A stretch of 21,487 nucleotides of DNA from GCA-001735895 sp964651385 (GCA_964651385.1 CAZYYM010000060.1:1-21487); one strand, 5' to 3'; shown: positions 8,254 to 16,589, counted from the stretch's first letter. The notes: a model not told the origin generated them from the letters alone. Program-made: numbers and translations.

Positions 8254-9123
8254 ATGACAACTGCCAGATTAACAACAATTTTAAATTTTCTGCCTTTTTT
8301 AACCTTGAGCGCCTGGGCTCAGGATATGGTTACAGTCAATCACTATCAAGTTCAGTCCAGATACGAATTCGGCCTTAACTTACTCGATCTTGCGCTCAGT
8401 AAATCAGCCACGGACTACGAGATTATTAGCCCTTACAAGGATAAAACTACTGAAATTAACGAGGCCAGGGGGGAAGTTGAAGTCATTAGCGGCATACTCG
8501 ATATTGAATTTTTGAGCACAACAAAGCAGCGTGAATCTTCGATGATTCCAATAAGAATCCCCATTTATCAGGGCATTCTCGGCCTGAGGTTATTATTGGT
8601 AAAACCATCGATGAATCGAGATCTTAGCCGGGTGAATAATTTGCAAAGCTTGCGATCATTCACTGCGGGGCACGGTGTTCACTGGGGAGATTTGCCTGTC
8701 TATGGCGCAAATAATCTACCGGTAGTTACGAGTAATCAATATGAAAGCCTGTTCAAAATGCTTATCGGCGGAAGATTCGATTATTTTGCCCGGGGCGTAA
8801 ACGAGATATGGGCCGAACTTGACCGCTACTCAAAGGACCTGGTAGTTGCGGATAAAGTAATGCTGTTTTATCCCCATCCCGTTTATTTTTTTATTAGCAA
8901 GCATCGTCCAGAGCTGGCGTTATTAGTCGGGCAAGGATTGGAAATTGCGATAGAAGATGGCTCTTATAGACAGCTATTTTTAGATAATTTCGCAGAAAGT
9001 ATCAACAATGCCCGGCTGGAGGAGCGAAACCTGATCATTCTGAGAAACCCGGTTATTCCTCAAGACACCCCAGCCATAGATGCCACTTGGTGGATGCCGG
9101 CAAAATTCAACATGAATGAATAA
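8254..9123 (+). CDS. Periplasmic solute-binding-like protein
   Basis: A 289-residue exported protein. A TTG at 8200 would add 18 residues, but the ATG at 8254 gives a proper Sec signal peptide (MTTARLTTILNFLPFLTLSAWA, cleavage likely before QD), so it is chosen. The rest has the layout of a type 2 periplasmic binding protein (SBP_bac_3-like), with a conserved IPIYQGILGLRLLLVK segment, LRSFTAGHGVHWGD, and GGRFDYFARGVNEIWAEL as the usual hinge-side region. The family binds amino acids or other small solutes, yet no permease or ATPase gene is adjacent. Orphan members often act as sensors or are degenerate. It is divergent from the GGDEF-EAL gene and lies 18 bases before hrpB in the same frame, so it may share transcription with hrpB. 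Confidence 0.72.
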   Translation: MTTARLTTILNFLPFLTLSAWAQDMVTVNHYQVQSRYEFGLNLLDLALSKSATDYEIISPYKDKTTEINEARGEVEVISGILDIEFLSTTKQRESSMIPIRIPIYQGILGLRLLLVKPSMNRDLSRVNNLQSLRSFTAGHGVHWGDLPVYGANNLPVVTSNQYESLFKMLIGGRFDYFARGVNEIWAELDRYSKDLVVADKVMLFYPHPVYFFISKHRPELALLVGQGLEIAIEDGSYRQLFLDNFAESINNARLEERNLIILRNPVIPQDTPAIDATWWMPAKFNMNE

Positions 9124-9141
9124 TCAGCTCTGGTTAAATTA

Positions 9142-11682
9142 TTGCCCAACCTACCTGTTGAATATATTTTAGGCACTCTGAAGCAACACCTGTCTGAGCG
9201 CGACGAAGTTGTCCTCGAAGCACCACCCGGCGCCGGTAAGACAACAATTGTACCGCTAGCGCTAAAGAACGAGCCGTGGCTTGCAGGCAGGAAAATTCTG
9301 ATGCTGGAACCACGGCGCATCGCGACAAAATCTGCTGCACATCGAATGGCTGATTTAATTAACGAAACACCGGGCAGAACCGTTGGTTATCGCATGCGTC
9401 TCGATACGAAAATAAGTTCGCAAACAAAAATCGAAATCATAACGGAGGGCATTCTGACTAGAATGTTGCACGAGGACCCGTCATTGCAAAACGCCGGTTT
9501 GGTGATATTCGACGAGTACCACGAGCGTAATCTTGATTCCGATTTGGCACTTGCCCTGTGCCTGAAAGGAAGGACCTTGTTTCGTGACGAGCACAATCCG
9601 TTAAAAGTCCTGGTCATGTCAGCAACGCTTGATAGTAAGGCTATTGCGCAGATGATGGGCAACGCACCCATTGTAAAAAGCGAAGGCAAAGCCTATCCGG
9701 TGGATATTCTCTACGGCGCTTCACGCAAGCCAAACGAACGGATTGTCGATCGCATGGTTAGCACGATTAAACGCGCTTTGGAGCACAATTCAAATAGCAG
9801 CATACTCGCCTTTCTACCGGGACAAGGCGAAATTCATCAGGTTTCAGATGTACTTTCGAGCTGGATAGTTGAAAAAAATATCAAGGGCATTCAAATTCGC
9901 CCGCTGTTTGGCAACTTATCAATTGAAGATCAACAAAAGGCTATTGCGCCACTTTCAGGTCGTGAATCCAATGATCAGAAAGTCGTGCTTGCAACCAATA
10001 TTGCTGAGACCAGTCTGACCATTGAGGACGTCGATGTCGTTGTCGACTCCGGGCTCATGCGGCAAGCTGCATTTGAGCCTTCGACGGGAATGACTGGCTT
10101 GCAGACCATCAAAATCTCGAAGGCTTCGAGTGTTCAACGTGCAGGACGTGCCGGACGATTAAGACCCGGCAAGTGCTATCGGCTCTGGTCAGCCCATCAA
10201 CAGCAGCAACTTGCACCGCATAATAGTGCAGAAATATTGAAAGCAGACCTTGCATCTCTGGCTTTGCAATTATTGTCCTGGGGTGCCAATGATCCAGCCG
10301 AGCTGGACTGGCTCGACCCGCCGTCCAAAGGTCCGTGGCAACAGGCTTTAAATTTACTTGAATCTTTCGGCGCGATTGAGCCTAGAGCAGATGCTCACGT
10401 TCTCACTATGCATGGCAAAGATATGTCTTCGCTAGGGCTACACCCCAGGCTCGCGCATTGCCTTATCTGTGGAGCAGAAATGGGTTCTGGCAAACTCGCC
10501 AGCCTGTTAGCCAGCATGCTTTCGGACCGAGACCCGTTTAGTCGGAGCAATCCCGATATTGACTATCGCCTGAATATCCTGTCGGGCGGAACAAATTGTC
10601 CTTCACAAAATCTGGGCTGGTTACATCGAACCAGACAACTGGCCGGGCAATTCGAAGACGCGTTAGTTAAATTAAATCTGCAGCGAAAACTGACGCAACC
10701 GCTCAGCAGGGAGCAGGTAACAGGCTATTTACTGGCCTGTGCTTACCCGGATCGAATCGCGCGCCGTCGCCACTGCGGTGGTTACCAACTCGCTAATGGT
10801 CGCAGTGCCAACCTCGATGGCCAACATCTCCTGGGTAATGCTGATTGGCTAGCGGTCGCCGAAGTTAGCGCGTTCGCAGGTGGTAAAGGCGATACAATTC
10901 GCTGCGCCGCAATACTCGACAAAGCATTGTTCTCAACAATTCTTGCCGATATGGTTCGAACAGAATCCGTCGCACAATGGAACAAAAAAACCGATCGATT
11001 CGTCGCCGAACAACAACACAAAATCGGCACCTTAATATTACGCAGGAAACCTTTAGAAAAAGTGCCCACTGAAGCCAAAAAAAGCGCTTTGATAAATTAC
11101 ATTCGAAAGGAAGGACTGCAAATTCTTCCCTGGACTAAAAACATCCACCAGTGGTGCGCCCGAATCTCACTTGTGCGTTCAATTAAAAACGCCAGCGACT
11201 GGCCCGATGTCAATCAGCAAGCTCTGTTTGACTCTCTGGAGACCTGGCTTGCACCTTACCTGGACAAGGTGAACCTGTTGCAGGATTTCCGTAAAATTAA
11301 TCTGCAACACATTCTGGATGCATTGTTGCCTTATGAAAAACATCAACAGTTAAACAAACTGGCGCCTGTTCGTATTACCGTGCCTTCCGGTTCATCTATC
11401 GCCATCGATTACACCGAATCACCACCCGTACTTGCAGTAAAACTACAGGAGATGTTTGGCTGTGAGCAAACTCCGATAATAGGCGCAGGCAAGGTACCGT
11501 TGTTGCTACATCTGTTGTCGCCAGCCGGTAGACCTCTGCAGATCACACAGGATCTTGCCGGCTTCTGGCGTACGTCCTATCACGATGTTAAAAAAGAAAT
11601 GAAAGGCCGCTACCCGAAACATCCCTGGCCGGACGACCCCTTGGTGGCAATTGCAACGCGGCGGACTAAAGGTCGCGGCTGA
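9142..11682 (+). CDS. hrpB: ATP-dependent helicase HrpB
   Basis: An 846-residue DEAH-type helicase of the HrpB family, a little longer than E. coli HrpB. Motifs in order are Walker A APPGAGKTT (27-35), EPRRIA (56-61), DEYH (124-127, Walker B), MSATLD (about 159), TNIAETSLTI and QRAGRAGRLRPGKCYRLW. The HrpB-specific C-terminal region follows, ending RYPKHPWPDDP plus basic residues. It is expected to be a cytoplasmic RNA helicase; the family's substrate is poorly defined. The start must be the TTG at 9142. The preceding in-frame stop is that of the upstream gene at 9121, and the first in-frame ATG (9301) lies after Walker A. No good ribosome site is visible, so translation may be coupled to the binding-protein gene. 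DEYH replaces the DEFH I expect for HrpB, a mild variant. Confidence 0.95.
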   Translation: MPNLPVEYILGTLKQHLSERDEVVLEAPPGAGKTTIVPLALKNEPWLAGRKILMLEPRRIATKSAAHRMADLINETPGRTVGYRMRLDTKISSQTKIEIITEGILTRMLHEDPSLQNAGLVIFDEYHERNLDSDLALALCLKGRTLFRDEHNPLKVLVMSATLDSKAIAQMMGNAPIVKSEGKAYPVDILYGASRKPNERIVDRMVSTIKRALEHNSNSSILAFLPGQGEIHQVSDVLSSWIVEKNIKGIQIRPLFGNLSIEDQQKAIAPLSGRESNDQKVVLATNIAETSLTIEDVDVVVDSGLMRQAAFEPSTGMTGLQTIKISKASSVQRAGRAGRLRPGKCYRLWSAHQQQQLAPHNSAEILKADLASLALQLLSWGANDPAELDWLDPPSKGPWQQALNLLESFGAIEPRADAHVLTMHGKDMSSLGLHPRLAHCLICGAEMGSGKLASLLASMLSDRDPFSRSNPDIDYRLNILSGGTNCPSQNLGWLHRTRQLAGQFEDALVKLNLQRKLTQPLSREQVTGYLLACAYPDRIARRRHCGGYQLANGRSANLDGQHLLGNADWLAVAEVSAFAGGKGDTIRCAAILDKALFSTILADMVRTESVAQWNKKTDRFVAEQQHKIGTLILRRKPLEKVPTEAKKSALINYIRKEGLQILPWTKNIHQWCARISLVRSIKNASDWPDVNQQALFDSLETWLAPYLDKVNLLQDFRKINLQHILDALLPYEKHQQLNKLAPVRITVPSGSSIAIDYTESPPVLAVKLQEMFGCEQTPIIGAGKVPLLLHLLSPAGRPLQITQDLAGFWRTSYHDVKKEMKGRYPKHPWPDDPLVAIATRRTKGRG

Positions 11683-11691
11683 ACCCAGTCA

Positions 11692-11709
11692 GTCGGTAAA
11701 AAAACCGAC
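11692..11709. terminator. Small hairpin between convergent genes
   Basis: GTCGGT (11692-11697) pairs with ACCGAC (11704-11709) around an A6 loop, in the 41-base gap between the hrpB stop and the convergent PhyH gene stop. There is no T-tract directly after the stem on the plus strand and none on the minus strand. It is at best a weak or bidirectional terminator, called mainly by position. Confidence 0.4.
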
Positions 11710-11723
11710 CGCAAAAAGAGAAG

Positions 11724-12593
11724 TTACGTGCTGCCATCCCGATGCCAGATTTCGGGATACAGCTCCGTGCCCGGCCGGTCACCGGGTTTAAGTCCGTATT
11801 CAGTCATGATGGCACTGTGATCCGGATCCATGCCATGCTCGCGGAACTTGATATGAACGTCATCACCCAGCCATTTGCTGGTGAATACACGCAGTCCCTG
11901 ATCATCAGGTAGTTTGCCGGACCCACCATGCATAATGCGGCTGTTAAACGCCACGCAATCACCCGGTTGCATATCCCAACTGGTTACCCCAAAACCTTCA
12001 GGATCAGCATCAATATCAGGCACAGGCGCGTTGGCCACAGCACTGAAATCAACCTGGTCGATGCCTTCTAATCCATCCGGATTGAACAGGCCAAAATTAT
12101 ATTGATGGAATATTTTATCGGGCCGATGCGAGCCTGGCACATAGGCCAGGGCGTTTTCCTTTTTAACCGGCACCAGTGGCATCCAGACGGTGCAGGTATT
12201 GTAACCCTCAACCGACCAGTAAGGTTCGTCCTGGTGCCAGGGTGTGGAGAACTGGGCACCGGGAGAACGCACAAAAACCGCATCGAAATAAAAGTTAATC
12301 TGTATCGAACACATGAGCTGGGCTGCGATTTCCGCACAGGGTGAATCGAAGATGAATTTTCGATATTCATCGATACCCTGCCAGGCCTGGCTGTCGTAAA
12401 ACATGGTTCTGCCGTCGGCATCTCGGTCCCAGACACGCGACCGAGTCGTCGGCTTGTTGCAATTGGCATCAAGACCCCGACTCAGTAGATCAATCCAGTC
12501 GGCATCGAACATATCGGTAAGCAACACGACACCGTTACGATCATAGGTCTCTACTTCGTGGGCTGTAATAGTGCGGGGTATATTCGTATTCAT
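11724..12593 (-). CDS. Phytanoyl-CoA dioxygenase (PhyH) family 2-oxoglutarate/Fe(II) oxygenase
   Basis: A 289-residue protein with the PhyH jelly-roll signature: WHQDEPYW gives the metal-binding His120 and Asp122, RIMHGGSG the distal His222, and GLRVFTSKW Arg235, which would hold 2-oxoglutarate. VWMPLVPVKKENALAYVPGSHR is the usual core strand region. It should hydroxylate a small organic substrate with O2 and 2-oxoglutarate in the cytoplasm. It lacks the features I associate with ectoine hydroxylase, so the substrate is unknown. The ATG has a good AGGAGA ribosome site with about 7-base spacing. It lies 34 bases downstream of the DUF2478 gene on the same strand, and the two probably form an operon. 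Nearby amine/betaine-type genes make a modified amino acid or osmolyte substrate conceivable, but this is inference. Confidence 0.9.
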   Translation of the reverse strand: MNTNIPRTITAHEVETYDRNGVVLLTDMFDADWIDLLSRGLDANCNKPTTRSRVWDRDADGRTMFYDSQAWQGIDEYRKFIFDSPCAEIAAQLMCSIQINFYFDAVFVRSPGAQFSTPWHQDEPYWSVEGYNTCTVWMPLVPVKKENALAYVPGSHRPDKIFHQYNFGLFNPDGLEGIDQVDFSAVANAPVPDIDADPEGFGVTSWDMQPGDCVAFNSRIMHGGSGKLPDDQGLRVFTSKWLGDDVHIKFREHGMDPDHSAIMTEYGLKPGDRPGTELYPEIWHRDGST

Positions 12594-12627
12594 GACCGGG
12601 TCTCCTGAGATGTCCTAATAACAAAGA

Positions 12628-13164
12628 CTAATCAGAAGTTTGGTTCAATACAATGCTTTGCCACCATTGTACAATGGCTTCTTCATTAAAAGGCAGAACG
12701 CTGCCCAATTCACCGCTACGATCCTGCCAGATGGGCAAAGCCGCTTCCGGGACCGATATCAGTAGTGGTATGCCTTCGACGATGGTGTGGAGTATCTCAT
12801 CAATCAAGCCTTTGCCGTTCTGTTCTAACTCACCAAATTTTTCGACGACGATAAGATCCACCCGTTCGCTGATTGCATTGCGAATAATGCCAGTCGTATC
12901 CGCCAACGCCGAAACATCGAGGCCGCATTCGCCAGCGTTAGGTGCGGGGCGCGAAATAGGTATGCGCCGACCCGTTGAAACATCAATGGCATCGAGGCCG
13001 ATAATTTTACCTTCCGAACTAGTGATCGCTTCCTGCAATACGCCACCTACACGCGTATTCAACGCCTTTTGTTTCTCGACAAAATCAAACAGTGCCATCC
13101 TGTTGCCGGAATTCGGTTTATAAACAGCCGCAGCGAAAGACGGCAAGGTTTGAGTATCTTTCAT
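12628..13164 (-). CDS. DUF2478-family protein
   Basis: A 178-residue cytoplasmic protein that matches the DUF2478 pattern: an N-terminal AAAVYKPNSG strand-loop, VGGVLQEA, STGRRIPISR, a GECGLDVSALA segment and VDLIVVEKFGELEQNGKGL. In some bacteria this family sits near molybdenum-related genes, and its fold resembles P-loop NTPases without a clear Walker A; its function is not established. The open frame extends to a TTG at 13227, but the added residues do not look conserved and lack a ribosome site, so the ATG at 13164 is preferred. It precedes the PhyH gene by 34 bases in the same direction. No molybdenum genes are visible in this window, so the link to PhyH is the only context. Confidence 0.75.
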   Translation of the reverse strand: MKDTQTLPSFAAAVYKPNSGNRMALFDFVEKQKALNTRVGGVLQEAITSSEGKIIGLDAIDVSTGRRIPISRPAPNAGECGLDVSALADTTGIIRNAISERVDLIVVEKFGELEQNGKGLIDEILHTIVEGIPLLISVPEAALPIWQDRSGELGSVLPFNEEAIVQWWQSIVLNQTSD

Positions 13165-13227
13165 CCTGGAAAAATCAGTTGAGCGTGAAAAAAATGCGTA
13201 ATAGATTGATGTGCATGGCGAAATCAA

Positions 13228-13332
13228 TTAACCCGTAGTTACCCGAATGGTGATGAGCATGTTTTTTATTTTATCAGCTGCATTAAGATGTTGCGCAAAC
13301 TTTAATGATTCAACTGATTTTTCCAGGTTCAT
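13228..13332 (-). CDS. Possible 34-residue small ORF
   Basis: An ATG-to-TAA frame between the response-regulator gene and the DUF2478 gene, on the same strand as both. It encodes a short, mixed-charge peptide beginning MNLEKSVESLKFAQHLNAAD. No signal peptide or membrane segment is seen. The only Shine-Dalgarno-like sequence (GAAGGT) is too close to the ATG, which argues against translation. Its stop codon directly abuts the TTG that opens the longer DUF2478 frame. It may be chance. Confidence 0.2.
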   Translation of the reverse strand: MNLEKSVESLKFAQHLNAADKIKNMLITIRVTTG

Positions 13333-13368
13333 ACCTTCAGGTTATCTTAATCGCCGTCGTACCCCCGG

Positions 13369-14586
13369 CTAAAACATTTCTATACCGCCATCGTCCTCTA
13401 CGACGTCAGCCTTTTTGACTTCATTCATAGCCGCAAATGTCACCTGCAACTGTTCCTGTTTGTCGGCAACCATTTTCAAATTGTTTAATATGTCGGTAAA
13501 GACCCGGTACATGGTGCCGCTGGCATCAAGTTCTTTGGTAGCCTCCGTAATAGCATTATCGATAGTATTTAATACGTATGACTCCTGATCATCATCCAGC
13601 CCCATGCGTAACAGGTCGGCATTCAATTCAGTCACCATAGAATTCAACAGCACTTCGCCATCATTCTGCTTATCGATCAGGGTTTTGGCCAGATGATACA
13701 GTCGCCCTCGTATCTGCTTGAAGGCCTGTAAAAGTTCTGAACTCTGGCTCGCCAGTCCATGTTCTACCTTTATAACATTGAGCTTGGAATCGACCGCTGC
13801 CAGTAACATTGGCAACAAGTCTTTCATACGACCGTATCGATCGATATTGTCCAATGGCATATTTCTCACCAGCAGGCTTAAATTGACGAAATTGACGATG
13901 GTTCGACCACCGAAATCGATGAATCTCTGATTGCGATCGAGCATGTCGATCATATCTTTTTCAAGCGGCTTGACCGCTTCATTATTGCTTTTCCAGATCG
14001 CTCCATGGTTGGTAAATATCATTGCAACGCAGTTGAGTTGAAATCGCTGACAAACTTCCAGTAAAGCCCCGGCAATATGCTCTGGATCATGGAAACCGTA
14101 GCTTTTCTCGACGAACTGCATCGCGATACCGAGTTCACTGGAGCCGGTTAAAGCAATCATCGCCGTCTTATGCGCCTGTTCGAACTCGGCCCGCAAGCGT
14201 TTTTGTTCCTCGTTATACCGTGCCAGAACCTTGATTTTCAGGACCAGGCTTTCTTTTTCGAAGGGTTTCACCAGATAATCGTCACCGCCAGCTTCATATC
14301 CCTGCATGCGCTCGCGCAGGGTTACCAGTGAAGACAGGAACACAATAGGTATGTGCGCAATTGGGCCTGTGTCGCGGATATGTTCACAGACTTCGTAACC
14401 ATTCATACCCGGCATTTCGACGTCGAGGATAATAATATCGGGGACAAGCTCGACGGCTTTTTCGATGCCTTCTTCACCATTCACGGCATACTGAAGTTCG
14501 AACTTTTGGTCGGCCAGAGCCCGACCAATCATTTTACGGCTGACGCTATCATCGTCGATAGCGAGTATTTTAACCTGGGGATTCAT
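13369..14586 (-). CDS. Response regulator with receiver domain and GAF-like/helical C-terminal part
   Basis: A 405-residue protein. Residues 1-125 form a CheY-type receiver with acidic pocket DDD (11-13), phospho-acceptor Asp55 in IIILDVEMPG, a Ser at the switch position (SS, 85-86) and Lys107 in YLVKPFE. A coiled-coil linker (about 118-145) leads to a GAF-like region (about 160-275) with VAMIFTNHGAIWKS and LSLLVRNMPLDNIDRYGRM. A helical tail ends in a strongly acidic stretch (VVEDDGGIEMF). No DNA-binding, cyclase or histidine-kinase output is present, so it probably acts by protein-protein contact. No cognate kinase is in the window; the GGDEF-EAL gene lies about 5 kb away. The 88-base gap to the upstream M24 gene suggests its own promoter (a possible TATATT -10 on the minus strand at 14638-14643). 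Confidence 0.85.
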   Translation of the reverse strand: MNPQVKILAIDDDSVSRKMIGRALADQKFELQYAVNGEEGIEKAVELVPDIIILDVEMPGMNGYEVCEHIRDTGPIAHIPIVFLSSLVTLRERMQGYEAGGDDYLVKPFEKESLVLKIKVLARYNEEQKRLRAEFEQAHKTAMIALTGSSELGIAMQFVEKSYGFHDPEHIAGALLEVCQRFQLNCVAMIFTNHGAIWKSNNEAVKPLEKDMIDMLDRNQRFIDFGGRTIVNFVNLSLLVRNMPLDNIDRYGRMKDLLPMLLAAVDSKLNVIKVEHGLASQSSELLQAFKQIRGRLYHLAKTLIDKQNDGEVLLNSMVTELNADLLRMGLDDDQESYVLNTIDNAITEATKELDASGTMYRVFTDILNNLKMVADKQEQLQVTFAAMNEVKKADVVEDDGGIEMF

Positions 14587-14674
14587 AGATTCGTATACCG
14601 GCCACTAGATGATAGAGTTAACTCCTTGTTACTTTTTAATATAGCCTATTTCCATTTAATTACGAGGCAATGTC

Positions 14675-15904
14675 CTATAGAAGACAGTCCTCAAAAGCAA
14701 ACTCGGTCATCATTTCGTAACCATTGTCGGTAATTAGTACCTGCTGTTCCAGTTTAACACCATCGCGTTCTCCAACCGCACCCATATAACTCTCGATACA
14801 AATCACCATTCCAGCCTGCAATGTGTCTTCGTATGGCAGTGGTCCGCGATAAACCGGATGAATATGCGGATATTCATCGCACATTCCGACTCCGTGCACG
14901 ATGCAAGGGTAGGCATTTTGCCGAAATTCTTCCGCTACCGGATACGCCTGCTGTTGTAACTCACTGAACTTAATGCCGGGTTTGATCAATTGCAGGTTGT
15001 GCTCGATTTCGGCCAGTGCAAAACGATAAAGTTGCTTTTGTCGTGAGGTTGGCCTGTCCGGGCCACAATGGAAGGTACGCGACAGGTCGGCGAAATAGCC
15101 CATCGGACCGATCATATCGGTGTCGAAACCCATGAGGTCACCCGACTCAACCTTACGTTCCGAAGCCTCCTGCAACCAGGGATTGATTCGCGGGCCGGAG
15201 GCGAGCATGCGACCATCATGCCAGTCACCATTGTTGGCAAGATTGGTATAATTGAGCAAAGCCCAGAGCTGCAATTCGGAGACACCAGGGCTGAGCGCCT
15301 GTTTGACTCTGGCAGCGCCGTATTCCGCGACGGCAACCGCCCAGCGAATGCAGGCGAGTTCGTCTTCGTTTTTAATCAATCTGGCACGTTCGGTTACCAG
15401 CACACCGTCGATCACTTCGATGCCTTTTTTCTCCAACGCCTGGGTAATACTCGGATTAACGTATTCAACTGCCACACGGCGATTGCGACAGCCAATTTCA
15501 ATCAAATAGTCATTGACCTCGGTGGCGAACAATGCTGCACAGGCTTCAAGCTCATCACCACCGTACATGTAGGCAACCGCCTGGCCTCTACGTTTGTGTT
15601 TTTCCGCAACGTCGGGCTCGAATGCATTGAACAGAATATAAGGACCTTCAGCCGGAAGAAACAAATAAGTACTTGGAATATGTGACATGAAGCCAGCGTA
15701 GTTTCGATAATTTACCGCATAACGCAAGCTGATCGGGCTGACCATAACGCAAAGCCCGACCTCATGTCTTTCCATTTCCGCCCTGAGACGAGCCTGTCGA
15801 TAACACTGCAATCGCCGCCGGTCGATCTCTGGCATAGTGCGAAACTGACTCAAATCGCTCCAGTCGTCCTGACTGACCATTTGATCTGGAGAAATAGATT
15901 TCAT
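14675..15904 (-). CDS. M24-family enzyme closely resembling DMSP lyase DddP
   Basis: A 409-residue protein with the pita-bread fold of M24 peptidases/creatinases. All six metal ligands of the family are visible: Asp261, Asp263 (GFDTD), Asp273 (FADLSR), His337 (HGVGMCDEYP), Glu371 (CIES) and Glu386 (KLEQQ). From memory of the DddP structural work, the ligand spacing is almost the same as in DddP, and Asp343, six residues after the His, matches its proposed catalytic Asp. LASGPRINPW is also DddP-like. DddP cleaves dimethylsulfoniopropionate to dimethyl sulfide and acrylate. Alternatives are an Xaa-Pro peptidase or a hydrolase for another betaine-like compound. Creatinase is unlikely because its family lacks the metal site. 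No acrylate-handling genes are adjacent. The ATG has no strong ribosome site. Family assignment is strong, DMSP activity is inference. Confidence 0.8.
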   Translation of the reverse strand: MKSISPDQMVSQDDWSDLSQFRTMPEIDRRRLQCYRQARLRAEMERHEVGLCVMVSPISLRYAVNYRNYAGFMSHIPSTYLFLPAEGPYILFNAFEPDVAEKHKRRGQAVAYMYGGDELEACAALFATEVNDYLIEIGCRNRRVAVEYVNPSITQALEKKGIEVIDGVLVTERARLIKNEDELACIRWAVAVAEYGAARVKQALSPGVSELQLWALLNYTNLANNGDWHDGRMLASGPRINPWLQEASERKVESGDLMGFDTDMIGPMGYFADLSRTFHCGPDRPTSRQKQLYRFALAEIEHNLQLIKPGIKFSELQQQAYPVAEEFRQNAYPCIVHGVGMCDEYPHIHPVYRGPLPYEDTLQAGMVICIESYMGAVGERDGVKLEQQVLITDNGYEMMTEFAFEDCLL

Positions 15905-16244
15905 TATCGGGCTGGATTCATTTTGATACTAACCGTATTCAATTAGATATTTTTACGCCAGATTAACCCTGAAGTAAATGATTAAATAGCGATCCCCCTT
16001 GTTTCACCATTGGCGCTAAATTGAGCAAATTCAAGTTTTCTTTTTAAGCTGTATTCTGGTTGCGGGAATATATGGTGCAGCCACGGCCAGCCGTAAAATT
16101 TTATTTATTCAGGCATTACCAGCTGCTATCGGTCTGGTCTTGATTAATCTGCATTAAAGGAGCGGGCGTGATAAGCTTCCAGAAAACCAACTAAAGGTTG
16201 TCGATTAACAGGTCAACCGTATAAATCTAATTAAAGGGTCTTTC
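15905..16244. other. Gene-poor divergent intergenic region with a hydrophobic open frame
   Basis: This 340-base stretch lies between the M24 gene (minus) and the small secreted protein gene (plus). It should hold both promoters, but no convincing boxes stand out. On the plus strand, 16020-16157 is a 45-codon open frame with two hydrophobic stretches (SCILVAGIYGAA and ALPAAIGLVLINL) but no ATG, GTG or TTG at a sensible start, so it may be the relic of a membrane-protein gene. Right after its stop, AAAGGAG (16156-16162) precedes a GTG (16168) that opens only an 8-codon frame ending at 16194. TTGATAC (15923-15929) and GTATTCAA (15935-15942) form a loose inverted repeat near the M24 start. Confidence 0.4.
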
Positions 16245-16589
16245 GTGAAACAGCTCATCCTGGTGGGTCTGACCTGGGTGGTATTTACCACCACAGGCCT
16301 TTCAGCAACGAATATCAATCTGGCCGCAAGGGATGCTTGCCTGTGTCTTAAAGCACCATACCAGCAACTCGAAAAAGTAATCGCTTCCATTAAAACGGCA
16401 AAACTAACCGGTGACATATCACAATTGCATGCCAGCCGGAACACCCTGATCCAGTTGATGAGATCTTCAACCGCCTGTTTCGAGAACTTATCGAAAAAAT
16501 ATCCGGAAATCGATCAAAGTGACCTGTTAAAAAAACAGGTTGTGGATTTAACCGGAAAAATTTGTCCCGCCCCGGGCCTCAATTTTTAA
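16245..16589 (+). CDS. Small secreted protein with four cysteines, unknown function
   Basis: A 114-residue hypothetical protein with a Sec signal peptide (MKQLILVGLTWVVFTTTGLSA, cleavage likely near residue 21). The mature part of about 93 residues is mostly helical and has four cysteines: CLC at 32-34, Cys78 and Cys107. Two disulfides in the periplasm are possible. The start is a GTG with an AAAGGG ribosome site at good spacing. The last 4 bases overlap the end of the convergent enolase-superfamily gene. I recognise no family and no function is proposed. Confidence 0.6.
   Translation: MKQLILVGLTWVVFTTTGLSATNINLAARDACLCLKAPYQQLEKVIASIKTAKLTGDISQLHASRNTLIQLMRSSTACFENLSKKYPEIDQSDLLKKQVVDLTGKICPAPGLNF

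Noticed and set aside
15068..15685. 205-codon plus-strand frame opposite the DddP-like gene
   Set aside because: It lies wholly antisense to a conserved M24 enzyme and shows no family features.
14675..15904. Creatinase feeding sarcosine to the flavoprotein
   Set aside because: Creatine to sarcosine plus urea would fit the context, but creatinases lack the dinuclear metal site, while all six metal ligands are present here with DddP-like spacing.
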